Assembly (NCBI RefSeq): GCF_947504145.1
Contig: NZ_CANNGQ010000001.1
Coordinates: 124,001-188,000 of the forward strand
From: an uncultured Microbulbifer sp.
GTDB lineage: Bacteria; Pseudomonadota; Gammaproteobacteria; Pseudomonadales; Cellvibrionaceae
Reading direction: 5' to 3'
Length of the DNA stretch: 64,000 nucleotides
The notes below the pieces were generated by a model. That model saw only the letters and a list, made by a program, of their open reading frames with translations. It did no database searches and was not told the DNA's origin. The position numbers and the translations under genes were made by a program. This document shows positions 46,544-55,738 of this stretch, piece by piece; position 1 is the first letter of the stretch; the number at the start of each line of letters is the position of its first letter.

Positions 46544-47710
46544 TTAACGACTGGGTTTCCAGGTTGTGGTTTTTATGCCCAACATGACTTTTAACACTGC
46601 AATTGCTGCGGCAACGTGAATGTACGTGAAATAGAATACAAAATAAGGGAGTTTTATTCGGATCCCTTTTTCCTCAGCGAATAATCCCAGTAGTAAAAAT
46701 ATTATCCAAATCGCCGCCCCCGTCATGGTGAGAAGCACAGCTACCGGGCTACCGCTGGCCAGTAGTGAAATAACTGCAAAAAACCCAAAGAAAAGGGTGA
46801 ACCACCTAAGAACTCTTCCCGAAAACACATGGATGAAATACCACCCTGTTTTAATTGGATTAAAAATTTTCGGGCGGCATAAAATCGAATATAAAGCTCG
46901 ATTTACTGTTCTTACTCTTCTTAAGAAATCTTCTTTGCTGGAAAGGCTGTATTCCTCTCGGGAAACGGCATTTGGTTCATATGCAACCCGGTAGCCTTTT
47001 AGGACCACATCGAACGCTATAATTCCATCTTGGGTGCAACCAGTCGGTATTTTTTCAGGATATAACTTTCTCAGCATGGCAAAGTTGCCCCCTTGTACAT
47101 ATGGAAGTGACCCTATTTTTGTTAGATGAGTTTTTATGAATTCTTCATATTTATAAAATAATCCCTGGCCTTCGCCAGCACCATTGTTAGATATTTTCTG
47201 GTGAATTTCTCGACCACTTACCGCACCAATTCCGTGTTTCATTAATGTTTCTACCAATGCATCTACACAGTTCAGATCAAGAATTGCATCGGCGTCGCTA
47301 AACACTAAAACTTCTGAGCAAACGTTTTTTAATGCGTTCGCTATCGCAGCTTCCTTTCCCACTCTTATCGAGCTTGCATATATTTTTATTGGATATGGTG
47401 TTTCTTTATCGTGATAGCTCTCAAGAAGCTCTTTGCTCCCGTCATTACATCCGTCAAGTACAAATAGAAAGGTCAGATTCCCTTCGTACTGTAAATTCAT
47501 GATATTTTTTATTTTTCTATTAATGAGGTGACGAATGTTATGCCCGGGGATCAATAGCGTAACTTCTGGCATCAGTCTGTTTTTTGGGGAAGCTTCAGAT
47601 TTTGAATTTCCAAAAATATTTGCAGAAAACCATAGGGCAACCGGATAAGCTATATAGCAATATATGATTAATGAAATAAATATAACAGCAAGAAACATAA
47701 AGAAGTTCAT
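46544..47710 (-). CDS. GT2-family membrane glycosyltransferase
   Basis: 388 residues: one N-terminal helix, a GT-A domain and three or four C-terminal helices, like cellulose-synthase/HAS-type transferases. VTLLIPGHN opens the domain; the DxD-like VFSDADAILD binds metal and nucleotide; a later QDGIIAFDV (acceptor Asp) is present. The usual QxxRW is replaced by FLRRVRTVNRAL, so it is probably not a processive synthase. First gene of the minus-strand cluster. Confidence 0.87.
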   Translation of the reverse strand: MNFFMFLAVIFISLIIYCYIAYPVALWFSANIFGNSKSEASPKNRLMPEVTLLIPGHNIRHLINRKIKNIMNLQYEGNLTFLFVLDGCNDGSKELLESYHDKETPYPIKIYASSIRVGKEAAIANALKNVCSEVLVFSDADAILDLNCVDALVETLMKHGIGAVSGREIHQKISNNGAGEGQGLFYKYEEFIKTHLTKIGSLPYVQGGNFAMLRKLYPEKIPTGCTQDGIIAFDVVLKGYRVAYEPNAVSREEYSLSSKEDFLRRVRTVNRALYSILCRPKIFNPIKTGWYFIHVFSGRVLRWFTLFFGFFAVISLLASGSPVAVLLTMTGAAIWIIFLLLGLFAEEKGIRIKLPYFVFYFTYIHVAAAIAVLKVMLGIKTTTWKPSR

Positions 47711-48199
47711 CTAATGCTCAGCATGTTGGGGCAATTTAGTTATCTGAAATATCGGATAATATGAATGGTGAAGCGAGAGACACTACTGCACTACTGTTGG
47801 TGGTACACGTCGGTACGCAATGCTGGTTGAATTTTGGGGTGATGTTAGGTAGCTCGCGGTAGAGGCTATTTTACTTAATTCTATCGGTAGGGGCTATGGG
47901 GCCATCAATAGAATTAGCCCCGAGATTCAGTACAAGCGGAAGCGTTCAGACTGATAGGTCAAAAAATGCTTAAGTCGGGCAATGTGTAGATATACGGAGT
48001 GTGGTGGCGTAGAAATTTTGGCTACCTGACTTTCGGTGATATTGTTCCGCTTAACGATGGGCAGGTTAAATAATGACCATCTCGAAAATGGTAAGGTTCG
48101 GCCCAGGGTTTAGGTTTAGGGTCCGCCAAAATTGTGCTTGACTATTTTTTTACAATGGTTGTTTAGAGTGAGGTCTTTGGGTTTGTATAACCACTGAGG
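47711..48199. other. Intergenic region at island edge
   Basis: No gene found. It holds an inverted repeat AATTCTAT...ATAGAATT around a GGGGCTA core near 47878-47920. A TTGACT at about 48138 precedes the transposase remnant. Promoters for the minus-strand glycan genes must lie near 47.7 kb but none is convincing. Confidence 0.4.
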
Positions 48200-49005
48200 T
48201 GTGCCAACGGACTGGCATCCAGCCCTATATCTATCACTTTATAATCCGGACGCCGAAGCGCAACTTCTGTTGCGAAGTGGGGCATATCAACGGGTCAACA
48301 ATCTGCGATTGAACTGACTGCAGCGCCGTGGCGGGCCTTGTTCGTGTCGATATAAGGCAGTTCTGGTCGACACTGACAGTTACCACCTATATTCACCACA
48401 ACTCGATTGAGATGCTAAGGCCACTGGTGGACCGGTTGGAAGATTACCCCTGGTCCAGCTATTCCGCTTATCTAAACTTATCCGACGCGCCAGACTGACT
48501 TTTTAGAGACTTCACTTATTACGCGCTCAGTCTCCGTGATCGATACCGTGGATATCGCCAGTTTGTGGAGCTTGGGGTAGATGAGGAATTGTCGGAATTT
48601 TTCCGGCGGGAACGGCAATCATCGATTCTTGGTGATGAAGCGTTTCGTAAGCAGATGATCCTAAAGCGGGGTGCGCTCTCTGCCGAAGTACCACAGCAGG
48701 AGAGGGCTCCAGGTTCTGCGCTGGACCACTCAGAGGTGGTGGGTGCGGTGGCGAGTATATTTGGCGTGGTTGCGAATACTCTTTACCTCCGTGCTTCACT
48801 GGGGCGAGCTGGAGCCAATCCGGCACGGGCGGTAGCTATGTGGCTGTGCCAAGAGTGTGCTGGTATGACGCAGCCAGAAATCGGGCGGGTATTTGGAGGG
48901 GGTCATTACAGCGCGGTGAGCCAGGCGGTGCGGAGGATTAAGGGGAGAGCGCTATCGGCCCCTGCTTTGTCTGAGAGGGTGGAGGCTGCGCGGGGGCTTC
49001 TTTAG
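48200..49005 (+). pseudogene. Decayed REP-associated tyrosine transposase (RAYT, Y1_Tnp family)
   Basis: Fragments of one transposase are readable in shifting frames. The HUH region survives as YHFIIRTP then PDAEAQL (48216-48270). After a stop comes RRGGPCSCRYKAVLVDTD and SYHLY, then in another frame TYIHHNSIEMLRPLVDRLED and YPWSSYSAYL. From ~48540 to 49005 the C-terminal part is open: DRYRGYRQFVELGVDEELSE, then MTQPEIGRVFGGGHYSAVSQ, the DnaA-like helix-turn-helix that ends many RAYTs. At least two frameshifts, an internal stop and a missing N-terminus make it inactive. It marks the border of the glycan island. Confidence 0.75.
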
Positions 49006-49017
49006 TGAACGCCAGCT

Positions 49018-49055
49018 GACCTCCAAAGGCGGCTATATGACCTACATTGGAGGTC
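49018..49055. repeat. Inverted repeat downstream of the RAYT remnant
   Basis: Perfect nine-base arms GACCTCCAA and TTGGAGGTC with a 20-base loop, starting 13 bases after the transposase stop codon. It could be a terminator stem without U-tract or a residual REP end. Confidence 0.5.
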
Positions 49056-49236
49056 GAAAACGGCGTCGTGGATAATCAAGCGACCAGTGCAACCGAACTC
49101 CTGCTCATGTTCGTTTCAGTCAACCCGTCGTGACCACCTGGTCTCAATCGAGGGGTTTCGCTGTGCCAAGAAGCTTGGACTTTCAGGGTTTGCTCTCGAT
49201 TCTTACGATATTGATATCGATAAGTGGGTGGTAAGA

Positions 49237-49428
49237 ATGGCTGTGGCAACCTTGTCCAGTAAGTTTCAATTCGGGATTCCAAAGTCTGTTCGTGAAGAGC
49301 TTGGGCTTCAGGCAGGGCAAAAGTTTACGGTGATTTCTAAAGGCGGCGTGATTGGGTTGGTGCCATTGCGGTCATTGGTGGAATTAACGGGCATGATGCG
49401 TGGTGCGCGGATTGATGGATTCCGATGA
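49237..49428 (+). CDS. Orphan AbrB/MazE-type (SpoVT-AbrB) small protein
   Basis: 63 residues from ATG 49237: MAVATLSSKFQFGIPKSVRE then ELGLQAGQKFTVISKGGVIG, a swapped-hairpin AbrB DNA-binding fold of the VapB/MazE antitoxin kind. The C-terminal toxin-binding tail is short and no PIN or MazF gene follows; only a few codons remain before the next gene on the other strand. Likely an orphan or truncated antitoxin. The frame further upstream is not antitoxin-like and is excluded. Confidence 0.7.
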   Translation: MAVATLSSKFQFGIPKSVREELGLQAGQKFTVISKGGVIGLVPLRSLVELTGMMRGARIDGFR

Positions 49429-49532
49429 TCATTTCGAAGGGGCGGAAGGTGTGACCTTTTTCGATAAGCGAAATGGTTAATAGGCTGGCTTTCTGACAGA
49501 GTGCTCCCCAGCGCGTAGCCCGCGTCTGCAGT

Positions 49533-51008
49533 TTATTGAACCCTGAAAGTCTCCACCATAGCCGGAATCCCCGGAAACATACCAATCGCCAGCATGACGG
49601 CGCACAACAGGGCGAAGACAATACCGGGGATAATCCAGCGGCCAGTGTGACCAAGTTCCTGCCCGCGCTCTTTGCAGCCAATCAGGCCCAGGTTGTCCAG
49701 GAGTACCGTCAGGGACCAGCCGAACACCGGATTGACGATGGCAGAGGCGAAAATAACAACCGCAGCGGATTCCGTAGTTTTGCCCTTGCGTGTCATTTGC
49801 ATGCCGGCTTCCAGCAGCGGCAGGAATACGCCGACAATCAGCGCGATACTCAACACCGGCGGCCATACCGCTAAATCCATCGGGTAGCCCAGTACGGCAG
49901 TGGCGATACACAGGATACCGGTTAGCACGGCGCCACCTGGGATTGGCCGCTTGGCGATTGCGGCCGGTACGATATATGTCCCCCAGGAAGAGGTGATGTT
50001 GGCACCCCCCAGTACACTGCCGACCATTTGCCGGGAAGCCGCGCCAATCATGGTGTCGTCAATATTCATGATTACCCGGTCGGTATTTTTCGGGTAGTTG
50101 AGCCTCTGGAACACCTGGTGACCCAGGAAGTCCGGTGACCACATGGCAACCGCCAGAATGGCGAAGGGCGTGACTGCCAGAAACGCCTTTAAGTCCGGCA
50201 AGCCCAGCTGCCAACCGGTAGTCTCCCCCCACCAATACGCCGGATTCATGTTTGGCAGGCCCGGTTCGGTTGTAAATTCGAATGGTGCGCCGAGTGCAAA
50301 AGCCACAACGCCCGCCAGCAGACAACCCAAGGGGATGGCCAGCCAGCGTTTGCGTATGTGCTCCAGCAGGGCGTACATCACAATCGTCGCCACCAGTACT
50401 ACAAACGCGATATAGCCCTTGTCAAAGCTTTCCGCCCACGCAAACAGGCGCTCAACCTGGCTGGTTACACCGATGAACCCAAGGTATAGCAACAGGCCAC
50501 CAGCCACGCCGTTGCTGGTCAGCCTGGTCAGCAGACTCCCTCCCTTGGTGATGCCCAATATAAAGCCCAGTATCCCGATCATGATTCCCAGCGCCATGGG
50601 GTGCCCACCAGAGGCGACGACCAGCGGGATCATGGGGATCAAGGGTCCGTGTGTGCCCGGCAAGTTGGCAGTGGGATTCAGGAACCCTGAAAGGAAGAAC
50701 GCGAACAGCGCTGCGGCGATCAGCATCTCGAAGCGAATGTTCTCTGTCATAAACTCGGCTGACAATCCCAGCGGAGTGGCAAAGGCCGCTACGATGGCGG
50801 CCACCATCACGACCTTGCCGATGGTAGCGGCCATGGCGGGTATCCAGTCTTCCCATTCAAATCGGTAATCGCGGAAGGGGTAATTGGGGGCCCAGCGGCG
50901 CGGGGCCATGATTTGCAGTTCGTGCTCCAGGTACTCTTCGCGAGTAGCAAACGCGGATCTCGGCTTGCGCTGTGCACGATAGCTACTCTCGGTTTGAGGC
51001 TCACTCAT
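49533..51008 (-). CDS. DUF3360-family putative membrane transporter
   Basis: Polytopic membrane protein of 491 residues with about 12 hydrophobic helices. The soluble N-terminus (RPRRWAPNYPFRDYRFEWED-like) precedes segments such as LNPTANLPGTHGPLIPMIPL, PFAILAVAMWSPDFLGHQVF and MIGAASRQMVGSVLGGANIT. I match it from memory to DUF3360, a family distantly related to xanthine/uracil and sulphate permeases; substrate unknown. Start ATG 51008. A tandem 17-base repeat lies just upstream. Confidence 0.75.
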   Translation of the reverse strand: MSEPQTESSYRAQRKPRSAFATREEYLEHELQIMAPRRWAPNYPFRDYRFEWEDWIPAMAATIGKVVMVAAIVAAFATPLGLSAEFMTENIRFEMLIAAALFAFFLSGFLNPTANLPGTHGPLIPMIPLVVASGGHPMALGIMIGILGFILGITKGGSLLTRLTSNGVAGGLLLYLGFIGVTSQVERLFAWAESFDKGYIAFVVLVATIVMYALLEHIRKRWLAIPLGCLLAGVVAFALGAPFEFTTEPGLPNMNPAYWWGETTGWQLGLPDLKAFLAVTPFAILAVAMWSPDFLGHQVFQRLNYPKNTDRVIMNIDDTMIGAASRQMVGSVLGGANITSSWGTYIVPAAIAKRPIPGGAVLTGILCIATAVLGYPMDLAVWPPVLSIALIVGVFLPLLEAGMQMTRKGKTTESAAVVIFASAIVNPVFGWSLTVLLDNLGLIGCKERGQELGHTGRWIIPGIVFALLCAVMLAIGMFPGIPAMVETFRVQ

Positions 51009-51031
51009 TGTGGGTTCCTTCGCCAGCTCCG

Positions 51032-51065
51032 CAGGAGTTTAGGTAACTCAGGAGTTTAGGTAACT
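51032..51065. repeat. Tandem 17-base direct repeat
   Basis: CAGGAGTTTAGGTAACT occurs twice, head to tail and without mismatch, 24-57 bases upstream of the DUF3360 gene start. It may be a doubled operator or a slippage product. Confidence 0.85.
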
Positions 51066-51217
51066 ATAGACGTGGGGATGTAGAGGAAGGCGAAGCTCGG
51101 CCAGTTGCCTGACGGCTGTGCGGGGTTGTCTTTGAGTGCGTGTCAGGGTTATTGGGGGAGCACCGGAGTGGAGACTACAATAGTTTGGTGAAGTAGTAGT
51201 CACAGGAGTTGCAGTCA

Positions 51218-51469
51218 ATGTCTTCTATTCCCTCCCGTACCCTGGAAACCGAGTTTCCCGACCTCGCCGATAGCATTCGCCACCTGGTTCAGGACAGCAT
51301 TCAGTACAAGAGTGATCGCGATGATTACCACAAGCTGGACAAGGCCATCCGCGGCCTGGAAGAGCGGGGCGTTGCGACGGATGACGATCATTTTAAAGAG
51401 CTGAAAACCCAGCGCGCTCGGTTAAAAGATCAGTTGTATCAGAAGGCCAAGAACCATAGCCCCCAGTAG
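51218..51469 (+). CDS. YdcH/DUF465-family small protein
   Basis: 83 residues, helical. EFPDLADSIRHLVQDSIQYK, then DDYHKLDKAIRGLEERGVAT and the ending FKELKTQRARLKDQLYQKAK match DUF465. ATG 51218 lies a usable distance after AGGAG; the in-frame TTG at 51209 is too close to it. Function of the family is unknown. The ~300 bases to the next gene hold nothing I can identify. Confidence 0.82.
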   Translation: MSSIPSRTLETEFPDLADSIRHLVQDSIQYKSDRDDYHKLDKAIRGLEERGVATDDDHFKELKTQRARLKDQLYQKAKNHSPQ

Positions 51470-51768
51470 CGCATCAGGAATCGCGAAGTAATTTGCAGCA
51501 GTGTTCGACGAACTGGCCAATTTTCAGGTATTTTTCTTAGTTACTGTCTGCACGAGAGTTCAGTCTAGATTCAGGTCATTGTGAACAATGGCGTTGCGCA
51601 TTCTGGTAACGCCGTTCATTTCTTGTGCGGGTCTTGTTGGGTGGGTAACAGTTCGGTTAGGCTCAAGCATCAGAATAACGCCTTTTTCTAGCTATTCCCC
51701 TTGGGTTCATCAAGGATGTTGTTGTGATCTGGCTTTTGGTCAATGCACTCTGATATGGAATTTAACTT

Positions 51769-52428
51769 ATGAAGTACCTTTTGGTCGCCGCTGCACTGAC
51801 TCTTTGCAGTTTTAATGTGTTGTCTCAGGATATTCGCTTGCCCGAAAAATTACCGGACCTGGCAGAAACCGAGAATGCCGATCTCGGCAAAGTCGAAACC
51901 GGCCTGAAAGCGGGCGAGAAGCCTGCAGACTTTTCTGTATTGACGCACAAGGGCAAAGAGAAATCCCTCGAGAGTCTGTTGAAGGAAAATGCGCCAATCC
52001 TGGTGGTATTTTACCGCGGTGGCTGGTGCCCTTACTGTAATGTGCAGATCCGTCAGTTGGCAGAAGCCTGGCCGGAGTTTGAGAAGCGAGGGGTCACGCC
52101 GGTGTTGATCAGTGCGGACAAGCCGGATGCCGGTGCCATGGCCAAAGCGACTTATGAGATTCCGTTTCCGGTGCTGTCTGACCCGGATCTCAAGGCCCAT
52201 GAGGCGTTTGATGTGGTGGTTCAGATTGATGATGCCACTGCGGAGAAGTACAAGACCTACGGTATTGTGCTGGAAGACTGGTCCGGTAAAGATCACCACA
52301 AAATCGCTGCGCCGGGTATCTTCCTGGTAGATGCCGATGGCACTGTAGAGTGGGCTCACGTGTCCAAAGACTACAAAACCCGCCCGAGCGTCGATCAGTT
52401 GCTCGGTATGCTGGATGCGCGCAAGTAA
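51769..52428 (+). CDS. Exported peroxiredoxin-like protein (AhpC/TSA family)
   Basis: 219 residues with a signal peptide (MKYLLVAAALTLCSFNVLSQ). The thioredoxin-fold domain has FYRGGWCPYCNVQIRQLAEA: a CxxC at the position of the peroxidatic Cys, in the FYRGxWCPYC form of the peroxiredoxin-like subgroup. AAPGIFLVDADGTVEWAHVS is the usual C-terminal motif. Predicted periplasmic thiol peroxidase or reductase. Confidence 0.87.
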   Translation: MKYLLVAAALTLCSFNVLSQDIRLPEKLPDLAETENADLGKVETGLKAGEKPADFSVLTHKGKEKSLESLLKENAPILVVFYRGGWCPYCNVQIRQLAEAWPEFEKRGVTPVLISADKPDAGAMAKATYEIPFPVLSDPDLKAHEAFDVVVQIDDATAEKYKTYGIVLEDWSGKDHHKIAAPGIFLVDADGTVEWAHVSKDYKTRPSVDQLLGMLDARK

Positions 52429-52442
52429 TTGCTTTGTAGTAG

Positions 52443-52462
52443 GGGCGGGGCTCACCCCGCCC
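52443..52462. terminator. GC-rich hairpin between convergent genes
   Basis: GGGCGGGG, loop CTCA, CCCCGCCC. It overlaps the stop codon of the GDPD gene and lies 15 bases after the peroxiredoxin stop. No U-tract, so it may also be a REP-type element. Confidence 0.5.
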
Positions 52463-53222
52463 GATTAAGCTTCCCCACCGGCTCAATCTGCTGAGCCATC
52501 ACTTCAGCCGTTTTCTCGGCGTTGTAATCCATGATCAATTGCGGTTCGTCGGTGAATACCCCGTCGGCATTCATTGCGGCTACCAGCGCGAGATCGTGCG
52601 GGTGGTTGACGGTGAAGACGTAACTTTTGAAGCCGCGTTTGTGGCCGTCGGCGATGATTTCCGGGCAGACGAAGTTGAGGCTGTGGTGCAGGGAGTAGGC
52701 TTCCAGTGGCTCACCGCAGGCGGCGAGGTCAAGGGGCACACCGTCGATCAGTACGCCGCGGCGCACGTGGGGGATCAGCTTCAGACATTCGTACACTTGG
52801 CGGTGGTCGAATGAGGAGAGCAGGTACTGTTCGTAGCTGGCACCGTTGTCGCGAATGTAGGATTCCAGTTCCTGCGCGGCGAGGGCGGCGCAGTTGGGGC
52901 CTTTCAGTTCGATATTCAACTGTACGTTGTTACCCACCAGCTCCAGAACTTCCCGCAGGGTGGGTACCTGCTCGCCACCGGGGAGCAGCATCTGGCGAAG
53001 GGTAGCGGGGGCTATGTCGGTGAGTAGTTCGTGCCCGGCGAGCAGGCGGCCGAGGCGGCGATCGTGTTTGACGATCAGCTCGCCGCCCACATTCCACACG
53101 TCGATTTCGATACCGTCGATATCAAATTCGAGGGCATGGGTAATGGCCTGCAGGGTGTTTTCCGTGGCGCGCTTGGGGTAACCGCGGTGGGCAAAACAGA
53201 AGAGGGTGTCGGCGGTGTGCAT
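52452..53222 (-). CDS. Glycerophosphodiester phosphodiesterase
   Basis: 256 residues, UgpQ-like and cytoplasmic, cutting glycerophosphodiesters to glycerol-3-phosphate and an alcohol. CFAHRGYPKRATENTLQAIT has the catalytic His and Asn/Glu; GIEIDVWNVGGELIVKHD has the metal ligands and second His; LNIELKGPN follows. The start is uncertain: ATG 53222 (MHTADTLFCFAHRG) begins at the first strand, whereas a GTG four codons upstream is possible. The open frame to 53294 adds no signal peptide. Confidence 0.9.
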   Translation of the reverse strand: MHTADTLFCFAHRGYPKRATENTLQAITHALEFDIDGIEIDVWNVGGELIVKHDRRLGRLLAGHELLTDIAPATLRQMLLPGGEQVPTLREVLELVGNNVQLNIELKGPNCAALAAQELESYIRDNGASYEQYLLSSFDHRQVYECLKLIPHVRRGVLIDGVPLDLAACGEPLEAYSLHHSLNFVCPEIIADGHKRGFKSYVFTVNHPHDLALVAAMNADGVFTDEPQLIMDYNAEKTAEVMAQQIEPVGKLNRAG

Positions 53223-53368
53223 ATCGACGTCCACTTTGGCGGAGGTCTCCCAAGGGTGTATCAAAAGTATGACTATGAGATGACACGGCGACAATGTGCC
53301 GGGGGAGAATCCGCCGGAATTTTTAGAACGATTGGTTCATATGGTGGGCGGATTTATAACAGGAGGCG

Positions 53369-53896
53369 TTATTCCCCGGCGAGGGCGCGGTAGCGGCCGC
53401 GGTGGAAGACGAGGGGCTCGCCGCCGCCGGCGCTGAATTCGAGCACTTCACCGAGCAGGATGGTGTGGTCGCCACCTTCAATATTTTGCGCGCGGCGACA
53501 GTGGAAAAGAGCGGCGCAGTCATCCAGCTGGGGGATGTTTTGCGGGCCCTGGTGCCATTTGACCTGGCCGAATTTGTCGGCACCGCGGCCGGCAAACAGG
53601 TTGGAGACATGCTGTTGGTCGCCCTTCAGGACGTGTACCACAAACCGCTCGCATTCGGTAAACGCGCTGTAGCTGAGGGAGTTGCGGTCGATGCTCCAGA
53701 GGATCAAAGCCGGGTCCAGAGAGACGGAGTTGAAGCTGTTGACGGTCATGCCTACCGGTTGGCCGCTGGCATCGAGGGTGGTGACCACGGTGATGCCGGT
53801 GGCGAAATGGCCCAGAGTGTCACGCAGGGCGCGGCTGCACTCCCCCGGTGACTGGGCGGTTTCGACAGGGGTTACTGGTTTGCTGGATGCCGTCAT
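53369..53896 (-). CDS. Flavin reductase family protein
   Basis: 175 residues, short-chain flavin reductase fold that binds FMN/FAD and NAD(P)H. Signatures: LGHFATGITVVTTLDASGQP, GMTVNSFNSVSLDPALILWS, FVVHVLKGDQQHVSNLFAGR and the C-terminal GDHTILLGEVLEFS with PLVFHRGRYRALAG. It lies 78 bases after the rubredoxin-reductase fusion on the same strand; both are redox enzymes but a shared pathway is only inferred. Confidence 0.92.
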   Translation of the reverse strand: MTASSKPVTPVETAQSPGECSRALRDTLGHFATGITVVTTLDASGQPVGMTVNSFNSVSLDPALILWSIDRNSLSYSAFTECERFVVHVLKGDQQHVSNLFAGRGADKFGQVKWHQGPQNIPQLDDCAALFHCRRAQNIEGGDHTILLGEVLEFSAGGGEPLVFHRGRYRALAGE

Positions 53897-53974
53897 ACTT
53901 CGATCAAAATCTGGTCAATTTTTGTGCTGGCGGCCATTTTACGGGAAAAATGGCCGATTTGCGTAGTTTTCTTT

Positions 53975-55648
53975 CTATTGCGCCATCAGCGGCGCGCAGC
54001 GATGGCTGAGGGCGTCCCGTTCGGCGATGGCGCTACCGGTGAGGGCGAAGCCGAGCAGCGTGCCGGCGGTATCCAGGAATTCTGCTTTTACACCATCAGT
54101 AGTGGCGGCGACTCGCCATTCACCCGCACTGCCCGGTTGCGGGGGGCAGACTACGGTTGGCCTCAGGGTGGTTTTGACCGCCACCGGCAGGCACCCGTAC
54201 TGCACGGGCGTGGGATTGCCGGTGAGGGTTTTTGCCAGAGCGCGGGCACTTTGCGTCAGTGGGGCGACGTAGTAGAGGCTGAGCCCATCGACTTCTGCGC
54301 AGTCGCCCAAGGCATAGATGTTGTTGTCGCTGGTCTGCAGGTGTCGATCGGTCACGATACCGCGGTTGGTGGTGATATCGGCGCTTTCGGCCAGGCCAGT
54401 GCTGGGCAAAAGCCCCAGGGCGGCGAGGGCGATATCGGCTTCGATTTCGTCACCATTGGCCAGCAGTGCACGGATACCAGTGGCGGTGCGCTCGAGGCGC
54501 GATACCCCGGCACCAAGGTGGAAGCGGGCACCGGCCTGTTCCAGTGTCTGCTGGAGATCCCGGCCGGCGGCTTCCGGCAGCATATTGGCCAGGGGCCAGG
54601 GCTGAATATCCACGACTTCAACCTGATAACCTGCCTGCACCAGATCATTGGCAAATTCGCAGCCGATCAGCCCGGCGCCGATCAGTAGTACGCTCTTGCG
54701 ATTGGTCAGTGCGGTGCGGAAGCGGTGGTAGTCGTCGAGGCTGTTGACCCGGAACAGGCGCGCAAGGCCGTCGCCTTCGATGGGCGGCAACGGCGCGCAT
54801 TGGGCGCCGGTGGCGAAGACCAGTCGCCCGTAGCGCAGTTCGGCACTGATACCGCCACTGTCGGATACCAGGTTGAGTACACGAGCTACCCGGTTCACGT
54901 GGGTGACCCGCGTGTGCACCAGGATTTCGGCGTTCAGCTCTTTGGCCATGGCTTCTGCACTGGCGGTGGCCAGTTGCTGCGGGGTCTTGCCGTGGGCGAG
55001 GGACGCGGACAGCAGGGGCTTGGAGTAGAAGGTGCCGTCGTCGGCACTGATCATGACCAGTGGCGTGCGCTGATCCAGCTTGCGGAATTCTTTTGCCAGG
55101 TGGTAGCCCGCGAGGCCAGTGCCGATGATCACCAGGGGGTCGACGTCGTCGAGAGTGGCGGTTTGCATTGTCGCGGGGGCCACCTCTGCTTCTACAGTCT
55201 GGGGCTGGCTCACCAGCACCATGTCGAAATCTTCTTTGCCGACACCGCATTCGGGGCAGGTCCAGTCGTCCGGAATATCTTCCCAGCGAGTACCAGGGGC
55301 AATGCCTTCTTCCGGCGCGCCCTTGGCTTCGTTGTAGATCCATCCGCACACCATGCATTCCCAGATGCGGCTGCTCGCAGATTGCGCTGCTGGCGCGGGG
55401 GAGGGTGCAGCGGAGTTTTCAACAGGCACCAGGGAAGAGGTAGTTGCTGCTTGTTTCTTTTCGGCCTTGCCGGCGACGACCGCGAGCATGACAAACTCGT
55501 CTTTGGTGGCGCCGCACTCGGGGCAGGCCCAGTCGTCAGGGATGTCTTCCCAGCGGGTGCCGGGGGGGATGCCGTCATCGGGTGAGCCCTTGGCCTCATC
55601 GTAAATCCAGCCACAAATCTGGCATTCCCAAACGCGAAAATCGGACAT
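53975..55648 (-). CDS. Double rubredoxin fused to rubredoxin-NAD(+) reductase
   Basis: 557-residue fusion. Rubredoxin 1 has CxxC pairs at residues 9/12 and 42/45; rubredoxin 2 at about 98/101 and 131/134, the two nearly repeating one another ([15 protein letters not shown] and [15 protein letters not shown]). An Ala/Pro/Ser linker joins them. From ~165 a FAD/NAD oxidoreductase follows, with [16 protein letters not shown] for [20 protein letters not shown] for NAD and [20 protein letters not shown] near the end. Electron flow NAD(P)H to FAD to rubredoxin is expected within one chain. In alkane degraders these parts (AlkG, AlkT) are separate. Start ATG 55648; the six extra upstream codons lack support. 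No alkane hydroxylase is nearby. Confidence 0.93.
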   Translation of the reverse strand: MSDFRVWECQICGWIYDEAKGSPDDGIPPGTRWEDIPDDWACPECGATKDEFVMLAVVAGKAEKKQAATTSSLVPVENSAAPSPAPAAQSASSRIWECMVCGWIYNEAKGAPEEGIAPGTRWEDIPDDWTCPECGVGKEDFDMVLVSQPQTVEAEVAPATMQTATLDDVDPLVIIGTGLAGYHLAKEFRKLDQRTPLVMISADDGTFYSKPLLSASLAHGKTPQQLATASAEAMAKELNAEILVHTRVTHVNRVARVLNLVSDSGGISAELRYGRLVFATGAQCAPLPPIEGDGLARLFRVNSLDDYHRFRTALTNRKSVLLIGAGLIGCEFANDLVQAGYQVEVVDIQPWPLANMLPEAAGRDLQQTLEQAGARFHLGAGVSRLERTATGIRALLANGDEIEADIALAALGLLPSTGLAESADITTNRGIVTDRHLQTSDNNIYALGDCAEVDGLSLYYVAPLTQSARALAKTLTGNPTPVQYGCLPVAVKTTLRPTVVCPPQPGSAGEWRVAATTDGVKAEFLDTAGTLLGFALTGSAIAERDALSHRCAPLMAQ

Positions 55649-55738
55649 GAAGACCCCTGAGTACAACTATTTCTGGTGGTTCTGTTTCTGGTTCTTAAGA
55701 AATTAAGGTTCTAATTTTGCACAACGACAGAATTAGGC

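Noticed and set aside
51588-51815. 75-codon frame before the peroxiredoxin gene
   Set aside because: Overlaps the peroxiredoxin signal peptide in another frame; no ribosome binding site or family resemblance.
53924-55585. Plus-strand frames over the rubredoxin-reductase gene
   Set aside because: Antisense to a gene with clear CxxC and nucleotide-binding motifs.
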